Shown one piece after another: positions 6,795 through 15,482 of a DNA stretch of 25,385 nucleotides. The position numbers were made by a program, and so were the translations under genes. A model generated the notes under the pieces. That model worked only from the letters and a program-made list of their open reading frames with translations, had not been told where the DNA came from and made no database searches. Source of the stretch: Selenomonadaceae bacterium UBA3796 (lineage in GTDB: Bacteria > Bacillota > Negativicutes > Selenomonadales > Selenomonadaceae); NCBI GenBank assembly GCA_002369175.1, contig DFES01000022.1, positions 1 to 25,385 of the forward strand, in the 5' to 3' direction. Position 1 is the first letter of the stretch. The number at the start of each line of letters is the position of its first letter.

Positions 6795-7607
6795 ATGGGT
6801 GCGAGCAGCAAAGTGATTGCATATATACATGAAACAGCCGTCGTTGCCCCGGGGGCGAGGATCGGAAAGAATGTTGAGATTGGCCCTTACTCTGTGATTG
6901 GCGAAAATGTTGAGATCGGTGAGGGAACCAGGATTGGACCGCATGTCGTTATTGCGGGCTGGACTAGCATCGGCAAGGATTGTCAGATCTTCCAGGGAGC
7001 CTCTGTGGGGGATGTTCCGCAGGATCTGAAATTCAGGGGGGAAAAGAGCTATACCTTCATTGGGGATAGGACGGTCATTCGCGAGGGTGTGACGATTCAC
7101 CGCGCTACGGGTGAGGAAGCGGAAACCCGTATCGGAAATGACTGCCTGCTCATGGCTCTTACCCATGTGGCTCATAACTGCGTTTTGGGAAATCATGTTA
7201 TCATGTCGAATCTTGCCAGTGTGGCAGGGCATGCCATTGTGGAGGATCGCGCTGTCATCGGCGGCATGGCGGGCGTCCATCAGTTTGTGAAAATCGGGCG
7301 CAATGCCATGGTGGGCGGCATGGCGAAGCTTGTGCAGGATGTGGTGCCCTATACGATTGTCGACGGACATCCGGCGAAAGTTGTGGGGCTGAACAGCGTA
7401 GGGATTTCCCGCGCCGGAATCCCTTTGGAGATTCGCCGCAGCATTAAGAAGGCCTATAAGATATTGTACCGATCCGGCCTGACACTGACAGAAGCTATTT
7501 CCGTGATTGAGCAGGAAGTGGATTCATGCGAAGAAGTGGAGCATTTTCTGCGCTTTTTGAGGAATGCGGAGCGCGGTATCTGCCGTGAGCGCCGCAATAA
7601 TGATTGA
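6795..7607 (+). CDS. lpxA: UDP-N-acetylglucosamine 3-O-acyltransferase LpxA
   Basis: LpxA transfers a 3-hydroxyacyl chain from ACP to UDP-GlcNAc, the first step of lipid A synthesis. I place the start at ATG 6795 (270 residues), because AAGGAG lies nine bases upstream and the family N-terminus begins there; an in-frame ATG at 6771 would add eight residues. The protein is a hexapeptide-repeat beta-helix with the catalytic His127 in THVAHNC (His125 in E. coli). The QDLKFRG and TIHRAT segments line the active site, and the C-terminal helical domain carries the IYRSGLTL block. The residue matching E. coli Gly173, part of the acyl-chain ruler, is Gly in AMVGGM, which in known enzymes allows long chains. 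A 182-base gap separates it from fabZ; I see no convincing promoter there. Confidence 0.96.
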   Translation: MGASSKVIAYIHETAVVAPGARIGKNVEIGPYSVIGENVEIGEGTRIGPHVVIAGWTSIGKDCQIFQGASVGDVPQDLKFRGEKSYTFIGDRTVIREGVTIHRATGEEAETRIGNDCLLMALTHVAHNCVLGNHVIMSNLASVAGHAIVEDRAVIGGMAGVHQFVKIGRNAMVGGMAKLVQDVVPYTIVDGHPAKVVGLNSVGISRAGIPLEIRRSIKKAYKILYRSGLTLTEAISVIEQEVDSCEEVEHFLRFLRNAERGICRERRNND

Positions 7608-7623
7608 TTTGGGGGATGTCTGT

Positions 7624-8427
7624 ATGGAAAGATTTGGATTGCTGGCCGGCGCCGGAAAGCTGCCGGTAGAGTGTGCCCGGGCGGCGAAGGCGTTGGGCTT
7701 TGAAGTGTATGCGGTGGCACTGTTGCCGGAAACGGATGCAGAGCTGGCTGATTTTGCAGTGGAGTACAAGGAAATCAGCGTTGCGCATCTGGAGGCAATC
7801 CTGAATTATCTGAAGGAGAAGGAAATCAAGAAGGTCACCATGATCGGAAAGGTGACGAAGGAACTTCTCTTCAGCGGCAAGGTGCAGCCGGATGCCCGCA
7901 TGATGCAGCTCATCATGTCTTTGCCGGATCGAAGTGATGACACCATCATGATGATGTTTGTGAGGGAACTGGCCAAGGCGGGCATGGAAGCATTTGATCA
8001 GACCATGCTCATCCGCAAGCTCATGCCCCATCGCGGCACACTCACGAAATGCGAGCCGACACAGGCGCAGAGGCAGGATATGGAGTTCGGCTTCCGCATG
8101 GCGAAGGAACTTGGCCGCCTCGATGTGGGGCAGACGGTGGTAGTGAAGAATCTGGCCGTCATGGCGCTGGAAGCCATTGAGGGAACGGATGCCTGCATCA
8201 GGAGAGGCGGGGAACTTGCGAACGGCGGTGCTGTTGTTGCCAAGGTTGCAAAGCCGCAGCAGGACAATCGCTTTGATGTGCCTACCGTGGGCTTAAAAAC
8301 CATAGAGATGATGGTTTCTGTCAAGGCATCGGCATTGGCGATTGAGGCTGACAAGACGCTCCTGGTGGAGCGGGAAAAGGTTCTGGCATTGGCCGAGGCG
8401 AACGATATTGCGATCGTGGCCATGTGA
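7624..8427 (+). CDS. lpxI: UDP-2,3-diacylglucosamine pyrophosphatase LpxI (DUF1009)
   Basis: LpxI hydrolyses UDP-2,3-diacylglucosamine to lipid X and UMP, replacing the unrelated LpxH of E. coli. The 267 residues match the family length (about 270 in Caulobacter). The N-terminal domain starts with RFGLLAGAGKLPVECARAA, a family signature. The C-terminal domain carries AIEGTDACIRRGG (185-197), whose Asp189 is in the position expected for the catalytic aspartate, and the closing FDVPTVGLKTIEMM block (217-230). The start at ATG 7624 is chosen because of the GGGGGAT Shine-Dalgarno at 7611-7617; an open frame extends upstream to 7564 but would overlap lpxA. It lies 16 bases after lpxA. Confidence 0.95.
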   Translation: MERFGLLAGAGKLPVECARAAKALGFEVYAVALLPETDAELADFAVEYKEISVAHLEAILNYLKEKEIKKVTMIGKVTKELLFSGKVQPDARMMQLIMSLPDRSDDTIMMMFVRELAKAGMEAFDQTMLIRKLMPHRGTLTKCEPTQAQRQDMEFGFRMAKELGRLDVGQTVVVKNLAVMALEAIEGTDACIRRGGELANGGAVVAKVAKPQQDNRFDVPTVGLKTIEMMVSVKASALAIEADKTLLVEREKVLALAEANDIAIVAM

Positions 8428-8430
8428 GGC

Positions 8431-8468
8431 AGAGACGCGGCGGATGATGTTACATCCTCGCGTCTTTT
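8431..8468 (+). terminator. Terminator-like hairpin between lpxI and lpxB
   Basis: AGACGCG (8433-8439) pairs with CGCGTCT (8459-8465), and inside it GGATG (8442-8446) pairs with CATCC (8453-8457) around a six-base loop. A small asymmetric bulge separates the two stems. The hairpin runs into TTTT (8465-8468). It starts just after the lpxI stop. As lpxB and msbA follow without a clear promoter, it may be a partial terminator or attenuator. Confidence 0.55.
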
Positions 8469-8513
8469 CTACGTCTTTCGGATTGGATTCCAAGCAGGAA
8501 AGGGCGTGCAACT

Positions 8514-9656
8514 TTGAAAATCATGATGTCGGCCGGCGAGGCCTCCGGGGATCTGCATGGCGCACGATTGGCAGCGGAGCTGAAGAAGCAGGCACCGGAA
8601 GCAGAACTTATGGGGTTTGGCGGCGACCTTATGGCAGGCGAGGGCGTAAACCTTTGGTATAATTTCAAGAGTTATAATATCATGGGGGTCTGGGAGGTTC
8701 TCATGAATCTCCGGCGCATCCTGGCGCTTCTGGATGGGCTTGCTGCCCGGATGCGGGAAGAGCGTCCTGATCTTTTGGTTCTCATCGATTATCCTGATTT
8801 TAACTGGCGTCTGGCAAAGCGCGCGAAAGCTTTGGGCATTCCTGTGTTTTCCTACATTCCTCCGTCTGCCTGGGCATGGCGGCGGGGACGGGCGAAGAAC
8901 TGCGCTGCGATTGCAGATGAATTCGTCTCCATTTTTCCCTTTGAACTGCCTCCCTATGAGGAGGCAGGAGCGAAGATTTCCTTTTTGGGCAATCCCTTGG
9001 TGGATGCGGTGAAGCCGGAGCTTCCCCCGGATGAGGCGCGCCGTTTTTTCGGCCTGGAGGAGGGAAAGCATCCCGTTCTTCTCATGCCCGGCAGCCGACG
9101 TCAGGAGATTGAGCGGCTGTTTCCAGTGATGCTTCGTGCAGCAGGACAGCTTCTTCGAGAGCACCCTGATACGACATTCTATTTACCGGTGGCGGACGGG
9201 GTGCAGGAATCGGTTCTGAGGCAAATGCTCCAGGCAGAAGGCATGTCCGTGACGTTGACAAGGGAAAACCGCTATGCACTCATGGGACTGGCAGACGTGG
9301 CCATAGCCACATCGGGGACGGTTGTCATGGAGGCGGCTCTCATGGGCCTTCCGTGCGTGGTGCTCTATCGCATGTCGCCGTTCAATTACCTGATCGGCAA
9401 AATGCTGGTACATGTAGACAATATCAGCCTGCCCAACATTCTCCTGGGACGGAGGGCGCAGCCGGAACTCCTTCAGGACGAGGTGCAGCCCGGCCGCATT
9501 GCAGAGGAAGCGGGAAGGCTCTATCGTGGCGAAACCCACCGCGACAAGGTGACGGAAGCATTAAGGGAAGCCTGCAGACGATTGGGAGCGCCGGGTGCAG
9601 CAGAACGCATTGCCGCAAGGATCCTTGCGGCAGCAAATAAGGGAGGAAAAGCATGA
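8514..9656 (+). CDS. lpxB: Lipid-A-disaccharide synthase LpxB
   Basis: LpxB joins lipid X and UDP-2,3-diacylglucosamine into the lipid A disaccharide; it is a GT19 glycosyltransferase on the inner membrane. The 380 residues match E. coli LpxB (382). Diagnostic blocks are SAGEASGDLHG (6-16), IDYPDFN (91-97), PPSAWAWRRGR (116-126), GNPLVD (159-164) and MPGSRRQEI (191-199). The C-terminal half has TSGTVVMEAALMGLPCVVLYR, the nucleotide-sugar binding region. The start is TTG, with AGGAAAGGG about nine bases upstream; ATG codons three and four codons later are alternatives. The stop overlaps the msbA start (ATGA). Confidence 0.97.
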   Translation: MKIMMSAGEASGDLHGARLAAELKKQAPEAELMGFGGDLMAGEGVNLWYNFKSYNIMGVWEVLMNLRRILALLDGLAARMREERPDLLVLIDYPDFNWRLAKRAKALGIPVFSYIPPSAWAWRRGRAKNCAAIADEFVSIFPFELPPYEEAGAKISFLGNPLVDAVKPELPPDEARRFFGLEEGKHPVLLMPGSRRQEIERLFPVMLRAAGQLLREHPDTTFYLPVADGVQESVLRQMLQAEGMSVTLTRENRYALMGLADVAIATSGTVVMEAALMGLPCVVLYRMSPFNYLIGKMLVHVDNISLPNILLGRRAQPELLQDEVQPGRIAEEAGRLYRGETHRDKVTEALREACRRLGAPGAAERIAARILAAANKGGKA

Positions 9657-11377
9657 AGAATTATAAAAGGCTTCTTGCCTATATGCGCCCGTACCTGCAC
9701 AGACTCTTCCTGGCAGTTATCTTCATTGTGCTGGCGGCATCGGCAAATCTCTATCTCCCATGGATCATCAAGGATATGATTGATGATGTGCTGGCGGCAA
9801 AGAACATGATGATGCTCAATGTCATCGCTGTGAGCATTGTTGTTGTATTCATTTTCCGCGGCATTTTCTACTATGGGCAATCCTATCTCGTATCCTACAT
9901 CGGCCAACGTGTGGTCATTGATGTGCGGGAAGTGCTGTTTCGCAAGTTCCAGCGCATGCCCATATCTTATTTTGACAAGCATCAGACGGGCGAAACCATG
10001 AGCTATCTCACAAATGATGTCAATGCCATGCAGAGCGCCCTGGTGGACAACCTCATTGAAATGGTCACGGAAGGCGCGATTCTCATCGGCTCTCTGGCTA
10101 TGATGGTCTATTTGGACTGGAAACTGAGCCTTTTGACGCTGGTGGTTATTCCATTGGTGGGACAGGCGATGAAGGTCTTCGGCCGCAGGATAAAAGTGAC
10201 AGGCACCGTGATACAGGAGCGGCTTGCGGACATTACATCCCTGCTCCAGGAAAGCATTTCCTCCATTCGCGTGGTGAAATCCTTCGTGCGGGAAGAATAT
10301 GAAATCGAACGCTTCTGCAGGCAGAATGAACTGAACTTCCAGGCTGCCATGAAAAATGTCCAGCTTACGAGCCTCCTGACACCGACGGTGGAGTTTCTGG
10401 CGGCTGTGGCAGTGACTTTTATTGTCTGGTTTGGCGGTTATGAGGTAGTCAATGGGGAAATCACAGCGGGAGCCCTTGTGGCTTTCCTGACGTATGCGGT
10501 AAATCTGGCGAATCCGGTGAAACGCCTTTCCAGGGTTTACGGGAATCTGCAGAAGGCAATGGCTGCTGTGGATCGCGTGTTTGACGTGCTCGATCTGGAA
10601 GAAACGGTGAGAAACCGGCCGGGGGCAATCGATCTTCCGGCAACGCAGGGGCATGTATCCGTCAAAAATGTCACGTTCGAGTACAAGCCGGGATCCCCTG
10701 CTTTGCAGCATGTCTCCCTTGAGGTGGCGCCGGGGCAGATGATTGCTTTTGTGGGACCCAGTGGCGCCGGAAAATCCACCATTGCCAATCTGATTCCGCG
10801 TTTCTACGACGTGACGGAGGGAGAAATCCTCATCGACGGTCACGATATTCGCGATCTCACGGTGGAATCCTTGCGCCAGCAAATCGGCATCGTTCCGCAA
10901 GAGACGATGCTTTTCAGCAGCACGGTGCGGGAAAACATCCGTTATGGCCGCCTGGATGCTACAGATGAGGAAGTGGAGGAAGCGGCAAAGGCTGCAAATG
11001 CGGATGTGTTCATCCGGGAACTGCCGGAAGGGTACGATACGCAGATCGGCGAGCGGGGACTGAATCTTTCCGGCGGGCAGCGCCAGCGTATTTCCATTGC
11101 CCGGGCGATTCTCAAGAATCCGCGCATCCTTATTTTGGATGAGGCCACTTCGGCGCTGGATACGGAAAGCGAGAAGGTTGTGCAGGCGGCTCTTGACAAA
11201 CTCATGGTGGGCAGGACATCCTTTGTCATTGCCCATCGCCTGTCCACTATATTTGAAGCGAATCAGATCTATGTCATTGACAGCGGGCAGATACGCGAGC
11301 ACGGCACCCATGAGGAACTGCTGGAAAAGGGAGGCCTCTACAGCAATCTCTATCACATCCAGTTCAGTAAAGCATAG
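9653..11377 (+). CDS. msbA: Lipid A export ATP-binding/permease MsbA
   Basis: This half-size ABC exporter of 574 residues flips lipid A-core across the inner membrane. The N-terminal transmembrane domain (about 1-310) has six predicted helices, starting near residues 17-35 and 55-78. The ATPase domain has Walker A GPSGAGKST (368-376), Q-loop PQET (415-418), signature LSGGQ (472-476), Walker B ILILDE (492-497) and switch His528. The IGERGLNLSGGQRQR block and length are typical of MsbA. Many ABC exporters share these motifs; the MsbA assignment rests on overlap with lpxB and on waaA-lpxK 12 bases downstream. Confidence 0.93.
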   Translation: MKNYKRLLAYMRPYLHRLFLAVIFIVLAASANLYLPWIIKDMIDDVLAAKNMMMLNVIAVSIVVVFIFRGIFYYGQSYLVSYIGQRVVIDVREVLFRKFQRMPISYFDKHQTGETMSYLTNDVNAMQSALVDNLIEMVTEGAILIGSLAMMVYLDWKLSLLTLVVIPLVGQAMKVFGRRIKVTGTVIQERLADITSLLQESISSIRVVKSFVREEYEIERFCRQNELNFQAAMKNVQLTSLLTPTVEFLAAVAVTFIVWFGGYEVVNGEITAGALVAFLTYAVNLANPVKRLSRVYGNLQKAMAAVDRVFDVLDLEETVRNRPGAIDLPATQGHVSVKNVTFEYKPGSPALQHVSLEVAPGQMIAFVGPSGAGKSTIANLIPRFYDVTEGEILIDGHDIRDLTVESLRQQIGIVPQETMLFSSTVRENIRYGRLDATDEEVEEAAKAANADVFIRELPEGYDTQIGERGLNLSGGQRQRISIARAILKNPRILILDEATSALDTESEKVVQAALDKLMVGRTSFVIAHRLSTIFEANQIYVIDSGQIREHGTHEELLEKGGLYSNLYHIQFSKA

Positions 11378-11389
11378 AGGGGAAAGAAT

Positions 11390-13894
11390 ATGCGATTTCT
11401 GTATAATATAGCGGCGGTTATCCTTGTCGTTCCGGTACTGTTGATTTTCCTGGCAAGGGCAACAAGGGAACGGGGCTTTGTGGAGCGCATTCGACAAAGC
11501 GTCTTTGGGATTTTTCCGGAGCACGCCCTTGAGACAGTGGAGAAAAAGAACTGCATATGGGTGCATGCGGCTTCCGTGGGGGAGATTGTTGCAACGAGTC
11601 CGCTCATCAAGGAATTCCGCAAAGAATTCCCAAAGAGCCCGATTTTGGTATCGGTCGTCACGACCAGCGGCTATGAGATGGCGAACCGCATCATCAAGGA
11701 TGCGGACAGCATCATCTATTATCCCCTGGATTTTCCCTGGCTTGCGGGTCATGTTCTGAGGCGCATTCACCCAAGGGTATTCCTGCCGGTGGAGACGGAG
11801 ATGTGGCCTAATTTTCTCAAGACGGCAAAGGAACTTCGGATTCCTGTCATGATGGTCAACGGGCGCATCAGCGATAAGAGCGTGAAGCGTTACAAGCATC
11901 TTCGCAGCATGCTTTCCGATATGATCGGCACCATGACGAAGTTTGCCATGCAGTCCCCCATTGATGCGGATTACATCAAGCGTCTCGGGGCGCCTCCGGA
12001 ACTCGTCACAATCACGGGGAATACGAAATTTGACCAGACCTACACTGACGTTTCTCCGGAGGAAAAGAAGCAGATCCTTGGGGATATGGGGCTTGACGAC
12101 AACGATGGGATCTTTTTGGCAGGAAGCACGCACCGTGGGGAAGAAACTTTCGTTCTGCAGGCATTCAAGGCAGTGCGGGAGAAACACCCAAAGGTGAAGC
12201 TGGTCATTGCGCCAAGAGAACTTCTGCGCACCATGGAAGTCATCCATATCTGCAAATCGGCAGGATTTGCAGTTGCGACCCGCACGGATCTTCAGGAGAA
12301 TCCGGGAAAGGGTCATGATATCGTTATTTTGAATACCATTGGTGAGCTTGGCAAGGTATACAGCATCGGGGATGTCATCTATGTGGGGGGCAGCCTGATT
12401 TCCCATGGAGGGCACAACATCCTGGAGCCGGCGGCTCATGGCAAAGCCATTGTCGTAGGCTACAACATGTTCAACTTCAAGGATACCCATGCCCTCTTCA
12501 CGAAGCGGAATGCTTGCATTACCGTGAAGGATGCAGAGGAACTCAGCGAACAGGTGACGAGGCTCTTTGACGATCCGGCGGAGCGGCAGCGCATGGAAAG
12601 GGAGACCCTGTCCATTGTCAACGAGAACAAAGGTGCAGCCCGCAAATCCGCCATCATTCTTCACGAGATGTTGGATGAATATGAGGCCAGGGAGAATGCA
12701 CTGCATGTGCGCACGACGGAAAAGATTGAGAATCTCCAGACCTACTTCATCACGCTCGTTCACAGCAAAGAGATTCACGGTGTATTTCTCAATATCATCA
12801 TGGCCATTCTCTATTGTTTTTCCTTGGTTTACCGTCTTTTGGTGAATATGAAGCTGGCAGGATATAAGATCGGCTTGTTTCGCCAGGAGAAGCTGGAATG
12901 CTTTGTCATCAGTTTGGGCAATGTCACTGTGGGCGGCACAGGAAAGACACCTACTGCGCAGCGTTTGGCGAGGGATATCCGGGATATGGGGTATCGCGTC
13001 GTCATACTCAATCGGGGCTATCGTGCCAAGTGGCACGGGGATGTGGGCGTCGTATCGGATGGCGAGACGCTCCGCATGACAGCATCGGAAGCGGGGGACG
13101 AGGCATTCATGCTTGCAAAGCATCTACCCAGTGTCCCTGTGCTCATCGGCGCGGAACGAGCCGTGACGGGACGGTATGCCATAGAGCATTTCGGGGCAGA
13201 GGTGGCGATTCTCGATGATGGCTACCAGCATTGGCAGCTGGAACGCGATATGGACATTCTTCTGGTGGATGCGGTCAATGTATTCGGCAATGGACATATT
13301 CTGCCACGGGGAACGCTTCGCGAACCGATTTCCCATATCAGCCGTGCCGATGTCTGCCTCATGACGAAGGTAGATCAGGCGGCGGAGGGTTCCAGGGAGC
13401 ATATCAGGAGTACGGTTCACCGCTACAACGAATCCGCCCTGATCGTAGAGAGCATCCATCACCCGCGCTGCTTCATTCCCATGGAGGAATGGCATGAGAA
13501 CATCGCAGGGGATGGTCTGGACATTTCCGAAATCCGCGGAAAGCACATCATGGCGGTTTCCGCCATTGGCAACCCTGCTTCCTTTGAGCAGACGCTGTCC
13601 GATTTGGGAGCCATCATCGACGAGAGCCTCCGCTATCCGGATCACCATGACTATACCATGAAGGAGATGATGGATGTTCTGCGCCAGGCAGAAGCCCAGG
13701 ACGTTGAAGCCATCGTCATCACAGAGAAGGATGCGGTGAAGATTCCTGCGGAAGTGGTGCAGGAAAAGTGGACGATTCCCGTCTACGTCATCTGTGTTGA
13801 GGTGACATTCCAGAACGGGGCGGAGGAATTTCATGCAATGCTTCGGGAGAAACTGAGGGAGCGGTTGGGAACTGCATCCCAGGAGAAAGGATGA
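11390..13894 (+). CDS. waaA/lpxK: Fused Kdo transferase WaaA and tetraacyldisaccharide 4'-kinase LpxK
   Basis: One uninterrupted frame of 834 residues holds two lipid A enzymes. Residues 1-430 are WaaA/KdtA: an N-terminal membrane helix (6-22), HAASVGE (59-65) with the likely catalytic Glu65, LPVETEMWPN (132-141), AGSTHRGEE (244-252) and the donor site GGSLISHGGHNILEPAA (333-349). Residues about 450-834 are LpxK: a hydrophobic helix (466-487), P-loop GNVTVGGTGKTPT (510-522), LDDGYQHWQLERD (608-620) and PDHHDYT (750-756) with the expected catalytic Asp and His. LpxK phosphorylates the disaccharide at 4' to give lipid IVA; WaaA then adds Kdo. The domain order is opposite to the reaction order. 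No frameshift or linker break is visible. Similar fusions are, as I recall, annotated in other Negativicutes. Confidence 0.95.
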   Translation: MRFLYNIAAVILVVPVLLIFLARATRERGFVERIRQSVFGIFPEHALETVEKKNCIWVHAASVGEIVATSPLIKEFRKEFPKSPILVSVVTTSGYEMANRIIKDADSIIYYPLDFPWLAGHVLRRIHPRVFLPVETEMWPNFLKTAKELRIPVMMVNGRISDKSVKRYKHLRSMLSDMIGTMTKFAMQSPIDADYIKRLGAPPELVTITGNTKFDQTYTDVSPEEKKQILGDMGLDDNDGIFLAGSTHRGEETFVLQAFKAVREKHPKVKLVIAPRELLRTMEVIHICKSAGFAVATRTDLQENPGKGHDIVILNTIGELGKVYSIGDVIYVGGSLISHGGHNILEPAAHGKAIVVGYNMFNFKDTHALFTKRNACITVKDAEELSEQVTRLFDDPAERQRMERETLSIVNENKGAARKSAIILHEMLDEYEARENALHVRTTEKIENLQTYFITLVHSKEIHGVFLNIIMAILYCFSLVYRLLVNMKLAGYKIGLFRQEKLECFVISLGNVTVGGTGKTPTAQRLARDIRDMGYRVVILNRGYRAKWHGDVGVVSDGETLRMTASEAGDEAFMLAKHLPSVPVLIGAERAVTGRYAIEHFGAEVAILDDGYQHWQLERDMDILLVDAVNVFGNGHILPRGTLREPISHISRADVCLMTKVDQAAEGSREHIRSTVHRYNESALIVESIHHPRCFIPMEEWHENIAGDGLDISEIRGKHIMAVSAIGNPASFEQTLSDLGAIIDESLRYPDHHDYTMKEMMDVLRQAEAQDVEAIVITEKDAVKIPAEVVQEKWTIPVYVICVEVTFQNGAEEFHAMLREKLRERLGTASQEKG

Positions 13895-13901
13895 GTGTCC
13901 A

Positions 13902-14648
13902 ATGAAGGTACTTTGTGTCATACCGGCACGGTATGCATCTACGCGGCTGCCGGGAAAGCCCCTGAAGGATATTCACGGGAAGCCTATGATCTGCCGCGTC
14001 TATGAGCGTGCAGCAAGGGCAAAGCGTGTTGCGGAGGTAATCGTTGCCACGGATGATGAACGCATCAAAGAGGCTGTGGAACGCAACAGGGGTCATGCCA
14101 TGATGACGGCCAAGGATCATCCCACGGGGACGGATCGCCTGGCAGAAGTGGCGGAAGCGTATGCGGATATGGATCTTATCATCAATGTCCAGGGAGATGA
14201 ACCCCTCATTGATTCCGATCTCATCGATGAATTGGCCGCTGCTTTCGATGGAGATGAAAGCCTCCAAATGGCAACCGTCATGACGGAAATGAAGGATGAG
14301 GAAGAGCAGAAGAACCCCAATAATGTGAAGGTTGTCACGGATCTTCGGGGCTATGCCCTTTATTTCTCCAGATCTCTCATGCCCTACCCGAGAAAACCGG
14401 GAATTTCTCCTGTTTACAAGCATATTGGCATCTATGCCTATCGGCGGGAATTTTTGCTTCGCTTCGCGAGGATGGAGCCAACGCCGTTGGAGATGAGCGA
14501 GTCCTTGGAGCAGCTTCGGGCTCTGGAGAACGGATGCCGCATCAAGGTCATCAAGACAGACCGGAAGTTTGTCGGAGTGGATACAGAGGAAGACCTCAGG
14601 AGGGTCAACGAGATTTATGCAAAAATGGAAGAGGAGGCATCTTTATGA
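13902..14648 (+). CDS. kdsB: 3-deoxy-manno-octulosonate cytidylyltransferase KdsB
   Basis: KdsB makes CMP-Kdo, the activated donor used by WaaA, from CTP and Kdo in the cytoplasm. The 248 residues match the family length. The CTP-binding motif IPARYASTRLPGKPL (7-21) opens the protein, followed by HPTGTDRLAE (73-82), the metal/sugar-binding VQGDEPLI (96-103) and the C-terminal VDTEEDL. AGAAAGGA precedes the ATG, which lies seven bases after the LpxK stop. The stop overlaps the kdsA start (ATGA), implying translational coupling. Confidence 0.97.
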   Translation: MKVLCVIPARYASTRLPGKPLKDIHGKPMICRVYERAARAKRVAEVIVATDDERIKEAVERNRGHAMMTAKDHPTGTDRLAEVAEAYADMDLIINVQGDEPLIDSDLIDELAAAFDGDESLQMATVMTEMKDEEEQKNPNNVKVVTDLRGYALYFSRSLMPYPRKPGISPVYKHIGIYAYRREFLLRFARMEPTPLEMSESLEQLRALENGCRIKVIKTDRKFVGVDTEEDLRRVNEIYAKMEEEASL

Positions 14649-15469
14649 GCAAGGTAAAAGTCGGCAACTTTGAAATCGGCGGCAACGGCCCATTGGTTCT
14701 TTTGGCAGGCCCATGTGCATTGGAAAGTCTGGACAGATGCCTCTACATCGGCCGCACCATCAAAGAGATTTGCGGCAGACTGGGAATCCCTTATGTATTC
14801 AAGGCTTCCTTTGACAAGGCCAATCGTTCTTCCTTCCATAGCTTCCGCGGACCGGGTATGGAAAAGGGCATTGAGATGCTCCGGAAAATCAAGGAGGAGC
14901 TTCAGGTTCCCATCGTGACGGATATTCATGAAACATATCAGGCAGCACCTGTGGCAGAGGTTGCGGATATTCTGCAGATTCCGGCGTTTCTCTGCCGCCA
15001 GACGGATCTTCTCTATGCTGCGGCCAAGACAGGGCGCGTGGTCAACGTGAAGAAGGGGCAGTTCCTTTCTCCGTCGGATATGCGCAATGTGGTGGACAAG
15101 CTCCATGAGAGCGGGAACGAGGGGATTCTCCTGACAGAGCGGGGGGCTTCCTTTGGTTACAACAATCTCGTGGTAGATATGAGAAGTTTCCCCATCATGC
15201 GCTCCTTTGGCTATCCCGTGATTTTCGACGGAACCCACAGCGTGCAGATTCCCGGCGGAGCCGGAACGAAGTCCTCCGGGAACAGGGAGTATGTGGAGCC
15301 CTTGGTTCGCGCTGCTGTTGGTGTCGGTGTGGACGGCCTCTTCCTGGAGGTTCATGACAATCCGGAAGAAGCCCTTTCCGACGGCCCGAATATGCTTTAT
15401 CTCGACAAGCTGGAGGATCTTTTAAAGGATGCCCTGGCGATTCATGAAATTGTGCGCTGCAAGGCATGA
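14645..15469 (+). CDS. kdsA: 3-deoxy-8-phosphooctulonate synthase KdsA, metal-dependent type
   Basis: KdsA condenses phosphoenolpyruvate with arabinose 5-phosphate to Kdo 8-phosphate. I take ATG 14645 (274 residues), four bases inside kdsB; the open frame extends to 14534 but the family N-terminus VGNFEIGGNGPLVLLAGPC begins at this ATG. The metal ligands of the Aquifex enzyme (Cys11, His185, Glu222, Asp233) all map here with a constant offset of 13: Cys24, His198, Glu235 and Asp246. E. coli has Asn at the Cys position. This places the protein in the metal-dependent class. Substrate motifs KASFDKANRSS (53-63) and DGTHSVQIPGG (195-205) are intact. kdsD follows 13 bases later. Confidence 0.97.
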   Translation: MSKVKVGNFEIGGNGPLVLLAGPCALESLDRCLYIGRTIKEICGRLGIPYVFKASFDKANRSSFHSFRGPGMEKGIEMLRKIKEELQVPIVTDIHETYQAAPVAEVADILQIPAFLCRQTDLLYAAAKTGRVVNVKKGQFLSPSDMRNVVDKLHESGNEGILLTERGASFGYNNLVVDMRSFPIMRSFGYPVIFDGTHSVQIPGGAGTKSSGNREYVEPLVRAAVGVGVDGLFLEVHDNPEEALSDGPNMLYLDKLEDLLKDALAIHEIVRCKA

Positions 15470-15482
15470 GGGGAGTTTGACC

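Noticed and set aside
8483..8493. TTGGA-T-TCCAA inverted repeat upstream of lpxB
   Set aside because: Five-base arms are expected often by chance and no promoter accompanies them.
9521..13123. A 1200-codon open frame on the minus strand opposite msbA and waaA-lpxK
   Set aside because: It lies entirely against well-supported genes with intact motifs, has no recognisable domains, is rich in His, Arg and Cys like other antisense frames here, and is explained by codon bias that avoids reverse-strand stops.
14534..14644. N-terminal extension of kdsA in the same frame
   Set aside because: It overlaps the coding end of kdsB, is highly charged and lacks homology to KdsA; the ATG at 14645 matches the family start.
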